Below are positions 49,295 through 58,269 of a DNA stretch of 64,000 bases, piece after piece. The notes beneath the pieces are model-generated. The model was not told the DNA's origin. It worked only from the letters and a program-made list of their open reading frames with translations, and made no database searches. Location of the stretch: NCBI RefSeq assembly GCF_019733355.1, contig NZ_JAIHLQ010000014.1, positions 1-64,000 on the forward strand. Reading direction: 5' to 3'. Both the position numbers and the translations under genes were made by a program. Each line of letters starts with the position of its first letter. The first letter of the stretch is position 1. Source of the DNA: Pseudomonas baetica (GTDB lineage Bacteria; Pseudomonadota; Gammaproteobacteria; Pseudomonadales; Pseudomonadaceae).

Positions 49295-50569
49295 TCAACT
49301 GTGCGTCAGCAATCGGATCAACTGTGCGGAGTCGTTCTTTGTTCCCAGCACCACGACTGAAGCGTCTTGCAAGCAGGCATCGCCGGCGATCCAGTCGATC
49401 TCGGCCGTGCCATCGAGATCAAACGACTCGTCCACCGCACCGTCCTTCAGGAAGCCCCCCGTCAGCAGATTGCGATGCCCTCCCGAGGTCTGACCCACGG
49501 CGACAATGCGCTGATCCGCAGAATCATCCACTACAAACCCAGCAACCCAGCTCTTGAGTTCCTGCGGTTGCGTCGAAGCGCTAAGAACCGGCGCGCCGCC
49601 ATTGAACGACGGATCAATTTCTCCGGCGTGGGTGATACCGGTCATGAACGCATGTTGACGCTTCTCCCCGCCAGCCGCCTCGACAGCAGCGCCGATCAAG
49701 AGTAAGCGCTGTGCCGACTGCTCAACGATGCCGTTCACCGAGCTTTCCAGCGGAGTGCCTTCATTGCGAATGTTCAACAGCAAAGTACCGTCATTGCCGA
49801 ATGACTTCGCAACCTGTCCGGCATTTTCAAACGCCATGATCCACCCCTGATGGGTGACTTCTGTCTTGCCATAAACCAGTATCAGCCCACTGTTCAGTTG
49901 CGTGACGCCTTGCAACTGAATGGCGACTCCGGGGTGCGTGATGTAGATCCAGCCGTTGGCATTAAACGCGGTGTCATCGCTGCCATCGAGGAAAAAGCGC
50001 GTCAGCAGCGCGCCCCCCTGTTTCGAAGTGGCGAAAAGCAACCTGTCGTGCGCCGCCGCTTTTTGGTCCGATTGCGCCAATTCCAGGCTTCCGGCAACCG
50101 CACCGAAGAGAGAAGGAACGCGCATGGGAATAATTTTGTAACCGCTCTGGCTGTCACCGAACTCAAGATCAGGCGAACCGTCCGGCAGAAAGCGCGCAAT
50201 GATTTGCTCGTAATCGACAGACGTCCCTTTGATGAGTCCGCACACCCAGATCCCGCCGCTCGCATCGATGCTGAGTTTCCCGCCGTGTGAGGGCACATCA
50301 CGCCTGTATTGCCCCACGACATAGCCGGCCTGGCCAAAAGTCGTATCAAGATGACCATCGGCGCGCAGACGCGCCAAGCCATAACACAAACTGCCCGATG
50401 CATCGGTGACGGTCGCACTGACCATGATCTGACCGGTGGGCGTTGTCGCCACACCCTGACCTACGGTCTTGTGTGCAGTGGGGAACTGCAGCGTTTGCAA
50501 CCCGGCATTTGCAAAGGAACGATCCATTTCACCGGCTGACTGCGCTTCACGTGCGTTGGTTCGTGACAT
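49295..50569 (-). CDS. Delta-60 repeat (beta-propeller-like) protein
   Basis: Protein of 424 aa built from repeats of about 55-60 residues, each containing a D-x-x-F-x-x-x-G segment: DTTFGQAGYV, DTAFNANGWI, AKSFGNDGTL, DPSFNGGAPV and DESFDLDGTA. This is the delta-60/DUF5122 pattern, predicted to fold as a beta propeller. No signal peptide is visible. The start at 50569 has GAGGAG 9 nt upstream; a longer frame exists. Function unknown. It is divergent from the Ig-like repeat gene with a 219-bp shared promoter region. Confidence 0.85.
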   Translation of the reverse strand: MSRTNAREAQSAGEMDRSFANAGLQTLQFPTAHKTVGQGVATTPTGQIMVSATVTDASGSLCYGLARLRADGHLDTTFGQAGYVVGQYRRDVPSHGGKLSIDASGGIWVCGLIKGTSVDYEQIIARFLPDGSPDLEFGDSQSGYKIIPMRVPSLFGAVAGSLELAQSDQKAAAHDRLLFATSKQGGALLTRFFLDGSDDTAFNANGWIYITHPGVAIQLQGVTQLNSGLILVYGKTEVTHQGWIMAFENAGQVAKSFGNDGTLLLNIRNEGTPLESSVNGIVEQSAQRLLLIGAAVEAAGGEKRQHAFMTGITHAGEIDPSFNGGAPVLSASTQPQELKSWVAGFVVDDSADQRIVAVGQTSGGHRNLLTGGFLKDGAVDESFDLDGTAEIDWIAGDACLQDASVVVLGTKNDSAQLIRLLTHS

Positions 50570-50788
50570 GTTCGTAGGCTCCTCAAGAGATCGGGTTTGA
50601 TCCGTTTCCCGGGCCATTCGATCCGAGTCCCCCACAGACCACAACTGATAGAAATGACAGTCTTTTAGAAGAAATCGCAATTATTCATCGAACAAAAAAA
50701 CCTAAAGAACTGTTACTTCTTACAGGTTCTCTAGAAAAAGAACCGTGCCAACCTTTCGCTTCATTCCACCCGGCAACGAGAGCACGTC

Positions 50789-51388
50789 ATGAGCGCTTCG
50801 CCCCATTCCAAAATTGAGTCAGTGCCTGCCCCGGTCATCACCTACCCTGCCGCAGACGCCGAAACGGGCCCGGCAACACTCTTACTGGGCATCGGGGTAC
50901 CCGGCGCTTTTGTCGAAGTGTGGGACATCGAACACACACAGTTGCACGGAAAAGGATCCGTCAACGCGAATGGCCGATGGGCCTTTAGTTTCAGTGGCGA
51001 TCTTGCGCAGGGACCACACCGTATTCACGCCCGCCAAACGTTCGACGACGAAACATCCCCATGGACTGACATTCGTTTGTTTAATGTCCTCCTGCAACCG
51101 GATGTCAATGCACCTGCGATTGGCACGCCGCTGGAAGGAGAACAGACGGATAACGCTGCGGTTTTATCAGGCGATGTACGACAGCCCGGTGGCATCGTGG
51201 ACATTATTGACCTCGACGCCAACCTGTGGATTGCCTCGGCAACGGTGGAGGGCGACCTGAGTTGGCAAGCACAGGCATCGAGCCCATTGTCGGCAGGCCC
51301 CCATCGGATTTCGGCCATTCACCGCGTGGCGGGCAAGGTTTCCGATTGGGCGCGTATCCGGACATTTTCGGTACGCGACGAGACGTAA
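50789..51388 (+). CDS. Tandem Ig-like domain protein
   Basis: Protein of 199 aa with two similar beta-sandwich repeats of about 90 residues. Repeat 1 is about residues 8-95 (PGAFVEVWDIEHTQLHGKGS then GRWAFSFSGDLAQGPHRIHA), and repeat 2 is about 100-195 (PGGIVDIIDLDANLWIASAT then LSWQAQASSPLSAGPHRISA). This resembles bacterial Ig-like domains found in large surface proteins, but here they stand alone without a signal peptide. It may pair with the divergent delta-60 protein. Function unknown. Confidence 0.75.
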   Translation: MSASPHSKIESVPAPVITYPAADAETGPATLLLGIGVPGAFVEVWDIEHTQLHGKGSVNANGRWAFSFSGDLAQGPHRIHARQTFDDETSPWTDIRLFNVLLQPDVNAPAIGTPLEGEQTDNAAVLSGDVRQPGGIVDIIDLDANLWIASATVEGDLSWQAQASSPLSAGPHRISAIHRVAGKVSDWARIRTFSVRDET

Positions 51389-51434
51389 GGCCAGGCGAAC
51401 AAACCGTTCAGGCTGTTCGCCCAATCCGCGCACT

Positions 51435-52583
51435 TCAAAACGCGTTGCGGAAAATCTCCTCGATCTGGCGCTGATCCGCCGCCCGTGGGTTGGTCAGGCC
51501 ACAAGCGTCTTTCAGAGCATTGGTGGCCAGGATCGGGATGTCCGTGAGTTTGGCGCCGAGTTCACGCAAACCACCGGGGATCTCGACGTCCTTGGCCAGA
51601 CAACGGATCGCGTTGATCGCCGCCTGAGCGCCCTCCTCAGGGCTGAAACCGCGAACATCGGCCCCCATGGCCTGCGCCACATCGGTCAAACGTTCAGCAC
51701 ACACCAACGCGTTAAACGTCTGCACATGAGGCAGCAACACGGCGTTGCACACGCCATGGGGCAAGTCGTAGAAACCGCCCAACTGGTGCGCCATCGCATG
51801 CACGAAACCGAGCGAAGCGTTGTTGAACGCCATACCCGCGAGGAACTGCGCATACGCCATGTTCTCCCGCGCGATGAGGTCGCTGCCATCGCGCACGGCC
51901 AGGCGCAGATTGTTGCTGATCAGGGTCATGGCCTTCAGCGCGCAGGCGTCGGTAATCGGGTTGGCGGCTGTTGAAACGTAGGCTTCGATGGCGTGAGTCA
52001 GTGCGTCCATGCCGGTGGCGGCGGTCAGGCTTTTCGGCATGGCGACCATCAGCGCCGGGTCGTTGACCGACAGCAGCGGCGTGACGTTGCGGTCGACGAT
52101 GGCCATTTTTACGTGGCGCGATTCGTCGGTGATGATGCAGAACCGGGTCATCTCGCTGGCAGTGCCGGCGGTGGTGTTGATGGCGACCAGCGGCAGTTGC
52201 GGTTTTGTGGATTGGTCGACGCCTTCGTAGTCGCGGATCTGCCCGCCGTTAGTCGCACACAGAGCGATGCCCTTGGCGCAGTCGTGGGGTGAACCACCGC
52301 CCAGCGACACCACGAAATCACAGCGGCTTTCCTTGAGCAGCCCCAGTCCGGATTCGACGTTGGCGATGCTCGGGTTCGGCTTGGCGCCGTCGAAGATCAC
52401 CGAATCAATGTCCTGCATCGCCAGTTTCTCGGCGACCATCGCCGCCACGCCCGCCTTGGCCAGCCCCGCGTCAGTGACGATCAGCGCCTTGCGAAAACCA
52501 TAGTTGCGGATCGCGACCATGGCTTCATCCAGGCATCCGCTGCCCATGATGTTTACGGCCGGAATGAAAAAAGTGCTGCTCAT
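51435..52583 (-). CDS. yiaY: Iron-containing alcohol dehydrogenase (YiaY-like)
   Basis: Type III (Fe-dependent) NAD(P) alcohol dehydrogenase of 382 aa, the usual length. The nucleotide-binding motif [20 protein letters not shown] (about residues 94-113) is present. The iron ligands lie in [13 protein letters not shown] (Asp/His near 200) and in [20 protein letters not shown] (His near 265-280). The start [14 protein letters not shown] has AGGAG upstream and matches YiaY; a longer open frame is not needed. Probably oxidises or reduces small alcohols/aldehydes such as ethanol. Monocistronic. Confidence 0.92.
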   Translation of the reverse strand: MSSTFFIPAVNIMGSGCLDEAMVAIRNYGFRKALIVTDAGLAKAGVAAMVAEKLAMQDIDSVIFDGAKPNPSIANVESGLGLLKESRCDFVVSLGGGSPHDCAKGIALCATNGGQIRDYEGVDQSTKPQLPLVAINTTAGTASEMTRFCIITDESRHVKMAIVDRNVTPLLSVNDPALMVAMPKSLTAATGMDALTHAIEAYVSTAANPITDACALKAMTLISNNLRLAVRDGSDLIARENMAYAQFLAGMAFNNASLGFVHAMAHQLGGFYDLPHGVCNAVLLPHVQTFNALVCAERLTDVAQAMGADVRGFSPEEGAQAAINAIRCLAKDVEIPGGLRELGAKLTDIPILATNALKDACGLTNPRAADQRQIEEIFRNAF

Positions 52584-52737
52584 GCGCCTCTCCTGACTGG
52601 GGCCGAATCGACTGCTGCGATCCGGCGGACGCACACAGGATCGACTGATCGGTCACACCGGATGTTGATCTGGCTCAATGCCTGCTCGTGATAAAGTCGC
52701 CGCCCATCAGCCCCTTTGTTTTGAGACCTCCCACGCA

Positions 52738-53757
52738 ATGACCGATTTTCTGGATGTCGACGCCACCCTCGAAGACTGGAATGCCTTGCGCGCCGCGACC
52801 GAGTTCAAGGGTTTGCTGGTGGGTAACGGCGCCAGTCGCGCCGTGTGGGACGACTTCGGCTACGACTCGCTGTTCGAAAACGCCCGCACCGTGGAAGAGA
52901 AACCGCTGAGCCCGTCGGAACTGGCCGTGTTCGACGCGATGCACACGCGCAGCTTCGAGCAGGTACTGGGCGCACTGAAAACCACCAGCCGGGTGAACAA
53001 GGCACTGGCCATCAGCTCAGCCGCACCGCGCAATCGCTACTACGCGATCAAGGAAGCGCTGATCAACGCCGTGCACGCCGTTCATATCCCGTGGCGACGG
53101 GTTCAGGCCTCGACGCTGACCACGCTCAACGGAGAACTGGCGCGCTATCGCACGGTGTTTACCACCAATTACGACTTGCTCAACTATTGGGCGCTGCAGC
53201 ACAAAAGCGAGACCATCGACGATCTGTTCAATGGCACGAATGCGAGTTTTGATCTGAGTGAAAGTGCGACTGAAAAACCGCGCTTGCTGTATCTGCACGG
53301 TGGTCTGCATCTGGTGCGTAATCAGGACGGCACCGCGCGCAAACTGACCTCCACCGAGGGCACGCTGCTCGGCAGTTTTGCGATCAACAACACGATCAAA
53401 ACCCTGGATGACGTGCCGTTGTTCGTCACTGAAGGGCCAAGTGCCGAAAAACTCAAAACCATTCGCAGCTCGGATTATCTGTCGTTCTGTTATGCGCAGT
53501 TATTGGCGCATGGCGACAGTTTATGCATCTTCGGCCATGCCTTGAGTGAGCAGGACGCTCACATTGTCCGGGCGCTGCGTTTGGCGAAACCGAACGCCGT
53601 GGCGATCTCGATTTATCCGCGCAGTGCGGCGTTCATTCAGCATCAGAAGCGGCATTACGCCAAGGTGTTTGAAGGGACAGGGGTTGAGTTGCGGTTTTTT
53701 GATGCCAAGACGCATGCGTTGGGGAGCCCGAAGCTTTCGGTACCCGTCGAGGTCTGA
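52738..53757 (+). CDS. DUF4917 family protein with SIR2-like fold
   Basis: Protein of 339 aa. It has the SIR2-type nucleotide-binding hints FKGLLVGNGASRAVWDDFGY (about residues 22-41) and YRTVFTTNYDLLNYW (about 137-151). LLYLHGGLHLV and DSLCIFGHALSEQDAHIVRA follow in the order seen in SIR2-like NAD-binding proteins. I assign it to DUF4917 from memory. SIR2-like domains often occur in phage-defence NADases; here it stands alone, so a role in defence is only a possibility. The ATG at 52738 follows a poor ribosome site. Confidence 0.72.
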   Translation: MTDFLDVDATLEDWNALRAATEFKGLLVGNGASRAVWDDFGYDSLFENARTVEEKPLSPSELAVFDAMHTRSFEQVLGALKTTSRVNKALAISSAAPRNRYYAIKEALINAVHAVHIPWRRVQASTLTTLNGELARYRTVFTTNYDLLNYWALQHKSETIDDLFNGTNASFDLSESATEKPRLLYLHGGLHLVRNQDGTARKLTSTEGTLLGSFAINNTIKTLDDVPLFVTEGPSAEKLKTIRSSDYLSFCYAQLLAHGDSLCIFGHALSEQDAHIVRALRLAKPNAVAISIYPRSAAFIQHQKRHYAKVFEGTGVELRFFDAKTHALGSPKLSVPVEV

Positions 53758-53773
53758 TGTCAGCGGGCCTGAC

Positions 53774-53798
53774 GCCTTCGCAAGCAAGCCCGCCCACC
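53774..53798. repeat. Single REP element
   Basis: CCTTCGCAAGCAAGCCCGCC followed by CACC is one degenerate arm of the common REP sequence in this window, without its inverted partner. It lies in the 60-bp gap between convergent genes. Confidence 0.65.
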
Positions 53799-53817
53799 TA
53801 TTGACCTTCAACGTTCC

Positions 53818-54162
53818 TTAGAGAACCGGCAGGGTCTTGTCCTTGATGGTTTTGGTTGGCCCGTTGGCCTTGACGCTGGCGATGCCTTTGGCGCAAGCGG
53901 CGTCTGAGGAGTACGACTCGCTGCTGCCGATGATCTGATGGTTGGCGGCCTTGAGGTTGAAGTACGGATGCCCGTCCTTCGTCGTTTTTTTCTCGTAGCG
54001 TCCATCCAGCGGGCTATTGGTCTGCACCGAAGCAATGCCATTGTCGGCTGCCGCGCGGGTGGTGTAGAGCTCGCTGGTGAGAATGGTTTCAGCGTTGGCG
54101 GCTTTCAGCACAAACCTGAACTGGCCGTTGCTGCTTTTACTGACTTCGTACCATCCGGACAT
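53818..54162 (-). CDS. yegP: YegP family (DUF1508) protein, two tandem repeats
   Basis: Small protein of 114 aa composed of two DUF1508 repeats of about 50 residues: WYEVSKSSNGQFRFVLKAAN (1) and YEKKTTKDGHPYFNLKAANH (2). Each is followed by an ILTSELY/IIGSSESY segment and an AAADNGIASV/ACAKGIASV segment. This matches E. coli YegP, a small beta-alpha protein of unknown cytoplasmic role. Monocistronic, flanked by REP elements on both sides. Confidence 0.9.
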   Translation of the reverse strand: MSGWYEVSKSSNGQFRFVLKAANAETILTSELYTTRAAADNGIASVQTNSPLDGRYEKKTTKDGHPYFNLKAANHQIIGSSESYSSDAACAKGIASVKANGPTKTIKDKTLPVL

Positions 54163-54242
54163 GCTCGTTTCTCCTTGGCGGTTGAGAGGTTACGCGCCAA
54201 TGAGTAAAGACCAGCCTCAGACTTCTGTCGCCTGAACCAGCC

Positions 54243-54310
54243 TCTTCGCGAGCAAGCCCGCTCCCACATCTGGAACGCATTACCCTTGTGGGAGCGGGCT
54301 TGCTCGCGAA
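54243..54310. repeat. REPIN between yegP and the RHH gene
   Basis: GAGCAAGCCCGCTCCCAC and the inverted GTGGGAGCGGGCTTGCTC flank only about 17 nt, so the orientation is tail-to-tail (the opposite of the other REPINs in the window) and the loop is short. Confidence 0.9.
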
Positions 54311-54329
54311 TGAGGCGACTCGGTCCCGG

Positions 54330-54635
54330 CTATTTCACCCGCGCACGCACCACCGACAACGGCGTCTCAGCCACCCGACGCTGACTCAGATACCGCGTAC
54401 AACTCACCCGCAAGAACGACGCAAAGTTCACCACCTCCCCGCGATAATCCATCACCTCTTCGTACAGTTTGGCGATCAACTGGTTAGTGGTCATACCGTC
54501 GACCTCGGCGATTTCGCTGAGGATGTCCCAGAACTGGTTCTCCAGGCGCAACGTCGTCACCACCCCGCAGATGCGCAATGAACGCGAGCGCGATTCGTAG
54601 AGGATCGGGTCGGCCTTGACGTAGAGCTCGCACAT
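54330..54635 (-). CDS. Ribbon-helix-helix domain protein
   Basis: Protein of 101 aa with the beta-strand RSLRICGVVTTLRLENQFWD and two helices ILSEIAEVDGMTTNQLIAKL of the RHH_4 type (PF13467), a DNA-binding fold that works as a dimer. The C-terminal part (VNFASFLRVSCTRYLSQRRV) is helical and conserved in this subfamily. It lies 13 nt after the DJ-1/PfpI gene and is probably co-transcribed. Its operator is unknown, but it could regulate the operon. Confidence 0.82.
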   Translation of the reverse strand: MCELYVKADPILYESRSRSLRICGVVTTLRLENQFWDILSEIAEVDGMTTNQLIAKLYEEVMDYRGEVVNFASFLRVSCTRYLSQRRVAETPLSVVRARVK

Positions 54636-54648
54636 GGGCGAATCCTCG

Positions 54649-55230
54649 TTACAGGGTGATTTGGGTGCCCAGCAGACCGAGGAACCCGGCCAGCCAGTTC
54701 GGATGCGCAGGCCAAGCCGGCGCGGTGGCCAGATTGCCTTGAACGTGGCCGTCGGTCACGGGGATGTCGATGTACGTGCCGCCCGCCAGTCGGACTTCCG
54801 GCGCGCAAGCCGGATAGGCGCTGCATTCACGTCCTTTTAGCACGCCCGCTGCCGCCAGCAACTGTGCACCGTGGCAAACGGCGGCGATCGGCTTTCCGGC
54901 CTTGTCGAAGGCACGCACCAGTTCGAGGACTTTTTCGTTGAGACGCAGGTATTCCGGGGCACGACCGCCAGGAATCAGCAGCGCATCGTAATCGGCCTCG
55001 CTGACCTTGGCGAAATCGAAATTGAGTGCGAACAGGTGACCGGGTTTTTCGCTGTAGGTCTGATCGCCTTCGAAGTCATGGATGGCGGTGCGTACGGTCT
55101 TGCCGGCAGCCTTGTCCGGGCACACGGCGTGGACGGTGTGACCGACCATTTGCAGGGCCTGGAACGGCACCATGACTTCGTAATCTTCGACGTAATCGCC
55201 GACCAGCATCAGGATCTTTTTCGCGGCCAT
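54649..55230 (-). CDS. DJ-1/PfpI family protein
   Basis: Protein of 193 aa with the nucleophilic cysteine in the elbow [20 protein letters not shown] (about residues 116-135). The acidic partner lies in [19 protein letters not shown]. The PfpI/YhbO/DJ-1 group includes stress proteins, glyoxalases and deglycases; a role in protection from carbonyl or oxidative stress is usual. No signal peptide. First gene of a probable two-gene operon with the RHH protein. Confidence 0.87.
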   Translation of the reverse strand: MAAKKILMLVGDYVEDYEVMVPFQALQMVGHTVHAVCPDKAAGKTVRTAIHDFEGDQTYSEKPGHLFALNFDFAKVSEADYDALLIPGGRAPEYLRLNEKVLELVRAFDKAGKPIAAVCHGAQLLAAAGVLKGRECSAYPACAPEVRLAGGTYIDIPVTDGHVQGNLATAPAWPAHPNWLAGFLGLLGTQITL

Positions 55231-55324
55231 GGGGAGGACTCCTCTGGGAAAGGGCTTGCGGGAGTATTCAAGGTAGACCTTATCGGGACGAGCAGGTAAT
55301 AACCGACTACTACCGAGTTATCGT

Positions 55325-55468
55325 TCTTCGCGGGCAAGCCCGCACACAGGTTCTGCGTCGATCACAGGTTGTGTGTGGCACGCAAATACTCTGGGGCGGG
55401 CTTGCTCGCGAAGGGCCCCTGACAGCCGACAGCTTCGTTGACTGTCAGTACGCCTTCGCGAGCAAGTC
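55325..55468. repeat. Cluster of three REP sequences
   Basis: A single element CTTCGCGGGCAAGCCCGC at about 55326-55344 is followed by an inverted pair: GGCGGGCTTGCTCGCGAAGG (55395-55414) and CCTTCGCGAGCAAGTC (55453-55468). The inner part holds the inverted repeat CTGACAG/CTGTCAG. The cluster fills the gap between the DJ-1 and methyltransferase genes. Confidence 0.8.
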
Positions 55469-55496
55469 GAATCGGCGCACCGCCGCTGTCACAGGA

Positions 55497-56711
55497 TCAG
55501 AGGTAACCGTCAGCGCGCAGCAGGGTTTCCAGGCAGTGCTCGCTGATGTTGTAGAACGCCTTCAACTCCTGAATCTTCACCAGCAACTGAGCCGGGTCCA
55601 CCGGCTCAGCGCGTTTGACCGCCAGAATCATCTTGTTCTTGTTGGTGTGATCCAGCGAGATGAACTCGAACACCTTGGTTTCGTAACCACAGGCCTCAAG
55701 AAACAGCGCGCGCAGACTGTCGGTGACCATCTCCGCTTGCTGCCCCAGGTGCAAACCGTATTGCAGCATTGGCTTGAGCAGCGCCGGGCTCTGGATCTGC
55801 AAGCGGATCTGTTTGTGGCAGCACGGCGAGCACATGATGATTGAGGCGCCCGAACGGATGCCCGTATGGATGGCGTAATCGGTGGCGATGTCGCAGGCAT
55901 GCAGGGCGATCATCACGTCCAGTTCGCTCGGCGCGACGCTGCGCACATCACCGCATTTGAATACCAGCCCCGGGTGATCCAGCTTTGCCGCAGCGCTATT
56001 GCACAGGTTGACCATTTCTTCACGCAACTCGACGCCGGTGACTTCGCCCTCGGCCTTCAAGGTGTTGCGCAAGTAGTCGTGAATCGCAAACGTCAGGTAA
56101 CCCTTGCCCGAACCGAAATCCGCGACCCGCACCGGTTTGTCCAGCGCCAGCGGTGACGAGGTCAGGGCATGGCTGAACACTTCGATGAACTTGTTGATCT
56201 GCTTCCACTTGCGCGACATTGCCGGGATCAGCTCGTGCTGCGCGTTGGTCACGCCCAGATCCTTGAGGAACGGACGGCTCAGCTCCAGAAAGCGGTTTTT
56301 CTCGCGGTTGTGTTCAGCGGACGGAGCCTCACGCAATTGCTGAGGTTTGCTCCTGAAGAGCGAAGGCTTGCCCTTTTTGCTGTATTCGAGCTGTGCTTCG
56401 TCAGCCAACGCCAGCAAATGCGCATTTTTGAACGAGGCCGGCAACAGCGCGGCGATCATCGCTACGCCTTCCAGCAACGGCAGGTTCTTGGTGATGTCGC
56501 GGGTCTTGTAGCGATAGACGAAGGACAGGTTAGGCTGCGCCTTGACCGTCACCGGTTTGATGATGACCCGTTGCAAATCCGCCTCTTCGCCGACGTACTT
56601 GGCCAGCACCAGTTTGATGAAGCCGTTCTGTTCGAGGCTGGTTTGCAGCAACTCGATGAACTGGGCGTGGTGATCCGGCGCGGATGGCGCGGTGGGGGCG
56701 GTGACGGACAT
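55497..56711 (-). CDS. SAM-dependent methyltransferase (Methyltransf_32-like)
   Basis: Cytoplasmic protein of 404 aa. The N-terminal half (about 1-170) is a unique domain; the methyltransferase core begins with motif I RVADFGSGKGYLTFAIHDYL (about residues 194-213). It is followed by EVTGVELREEMVNLCNSAA and IALHACDIATDYAIHTGIRS, ending in MCSPCCHKQIR. This last CC-containing motif is typical of PF13679-type enzymes related to RNA methyltransferases. The substrate is unknown; RNA is likely. The ATG at 56711 was chosen over a TTG two codons earlier. Confidence 0.85.
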   Translation of the reverse strand: MSVTAPTAPSAPDHHAQFIELLQTSLEQNGFIKLVLAKYVGEEADLQRVIIKPVTVKAQPNLSFVYRYKTRDITKNLPLLEGVAMIAALLPASFKNAHLLALADEAQLEYSKKGKPSLFRSKPQQLREAPSAEHNREKNRFLELSRPFLKDLGVTNAQHELIPAMSRKWKQINKFIEVFSHALTSSPLALDKPVRVADFGSGKGYLTFAIHDYLRNTLKAEGEVTGVELREEMVNLCNSAAAKLDHPGLVFKCGDVRSVAPSELDVMIALHACDIATDYAIHTGIRSGASIIMCSPCCHKQIRLQIQSPALLKPMLQYGLHLGQQAEMVTDSLRALFLEACGYETKVFEFISLDHTNKNKMILAVKRAEPVDPAQLLVKIQELKAFYNISEHCLETLLRADGYL

Positions 56712-56849
56712 GAACAAGCGGCCTCGGACGGGGCGAATCGGGAGTGGCGGGTATTTTAGGGGGGATGCGGGTTGGGGACACGCTCTTATTTACCGAACGG
56801 CATAAACTGCGCCGCCCCCACACCACAAGGGACTGCTGCGCCCTGAGAT

Positions 56850-57467
56850 TTAACCCAACACCACCAACCGATTTGGCAATTCATTGCGTACCTGCGTCAC
56901 CGGCACATGCACTTTGAGCAATTCGCCACACGCCTCGATGCAGGTGACAAACCCTTCCAGCGTGCGCCCCTGCCGCACCTGCTCGGTAAACGCCGCGACA
57001 ATGGCATCCCAGCTTTTATTGTCCAGTCGCCGGGAAATGCCCTCGTCCACCAGAATTTCCACATACCGCTCAGCCTCGCAGACAAAAATCAGCATCCCGG
57101 TGCTGCCCACCGTGTGATGCAGGTTCTGTTCGAGAAACTGCCGACGTGCCAGATTCGAGGCGCGCCAGTGACGCACCCGGCGAGGCACCAGATGAGTGGT
57201 GATCTTCGGCAAGCGAAACAACAGACACAGCACAATGAAAATGCCCCACTGCACCAGCAGCAGACTGCGCATGGTCAGCCAGCCGGTCAGGTAATGCACA
57301 ACGCCCGGTACCACCAGCGCCAGCAGGCTGGCCCACATCAACGGGATGTACGCGTAATCGTCGGCGCGGGCGGCCAGCACGGTCACCAGTTCCGCGTCGG
57401 TGTCGCGCTCGACGCGGGCGATCGCCTCGGCGACTTTGCGTTGTTCGTGTTCAGTCAGTAATGCCAT
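56850..57467 (-). CDS. TPM domain membrane protein
   Basis: Protein of 205 aa with a TPM (TLP18.3/Psb32/MOLO-1) domain that is split by two hydrophobic segments at about residues 41-62 and 66-86. The recognisable parts are EHEQRKVAEAIARVERDTDA at the N-terminus and GMLIFVCEAERYVEILVDEG (about 124-143). It lies 33 nt after the next TPM gene and belongs with LemA to a three-gene operon common in proteobacteria. Function: probably a membrane or envelope integrity factor, not established. Confidence 0.85.
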   Translation of the reverse strand: MALLTEHEQRKVAEAIARVERDTDAELVTVLAARADDYAYIPLMWASLLALVVPGVVHYLTGWLTMRSLLLVQWGIFIVLCLLFRLPKITTHLVPRRVRHWRASNLARRQFLEQNLHHTVGSTGMLIFVCEAERYVEILVDEGISRRLDNKSWDAIVAAFTEQVRQGRTLEGFVTCIEACGELLKVHVPVTQVRNELPNRLVVLG

Positions 57468-57500
57468 GTCAAAGAGTGCCTGCTCATTATTGTTGTGTGC

Positions 57501-58256
57501 TCACCAGCCGCCCGACGAACCACCGCCGCCGAAACTGCCCCCGCCGCCGCTAAAGCCCCCGCCCCCGCCTCCACCGCCGCCGAAACCTCCACCGCCAAAG
57601 CCACCGCCACCACCGGAGCCGCCACGGCCGGCGGGAAGGATACCGAGCATCTGGCAGACAAACACCGTCAGGATGAACAACATCACTAAAAACACGAACA
57701 ACGTCGGGTGCCGAGAGATGAAATCATCGGAAGGATCACCGCTGGGCTCATACACCGTCGACGGCTCGTCCAGCGGATTACCCCCCAGTACCACCAGCAT
57801 CGCCGCGACGCCGTCGCTGATGCCTTTGCTGAAGTGGCCGGCTTTGAAGGCAGGCGTGATGACTTGATGGATGATCACCGACGTCTGCGCATCGGTCAGC
57901 CGGTCCTCCAGGCCATAACCGACTTCAATGCGCAATTTGCGCTCGTCCCGGGCGACGATAAGCAATGCGCCGTTGTTTTTGTCTTTCTGGCCGATGCCCC
58001 AGTGCCGGCCCAGTTGCACGCCAAAATCTTCGATGGTGGTGCCTTGCAGATCCGGCAGCGTCACCACGACCAATTGCTCGCCGGTCGCCTGTTCGTGCGC
58101 CTGCAACTGCTGGCTCAGTTGCGCACGCACTGACGGCTCGATCATCTGCGCGTCATCCACCACCCGCCCGCTCAGCGCCGGGAACGTCAACTCGGCCCGG
58201 GCGCTGACGGCGAACAGCCACAGCATCAGCACCAGGCCCATTTTCAACACACGCAT
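57501..58256 (-). CDS. TPM domain protein YgcG family with Gly-rich tail
   Basis: Exported protein of 251 aa. Signal peptide (VLKMGLVLMLWLFAVSARA), periplasmic TPM domain (about residues 22-155: LSGRVVDDAQMIEPSVRAQL and VGYGLEDRLTDAQTSVII), a membrane segment near 195-213, and a Gly/Ser-rich end (GGGGGFGGGGFGGGGGGGGG) of about 40 residues with SGGW at the terminus. This layout is typical of YgcG-type proteins that accompany LemA. I used the ATG at 58256. The operon order is lemA, this gene, then the second TPM gene. Confidence 0.88.
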   Translation of the reverse strand: MRVLKMGLVLMLWLFAVSARAELTFPALSGRVVDDAQMIEPSVRAQLSQQLQAHEQATGEQLVVVTLPDLQGTTIEDFGVQLGRHWGIGQKDKNNGALLIVARDERKLRIEVGYGLEDRLTDAQTSVIIHQVITPAFKAGHFSKGISDGVAAMLVVLGGNPLDEPSTVYEPSGDPSDDFISRHPTLFVFLVMLFILTVFVCQMLGILPAGRGGSGGGGGFGGGGFGGGGGGGGGFSGGGGSFGGGGSSGGW

Positions 58257-58269
58257 GGGCAACCTCGGA

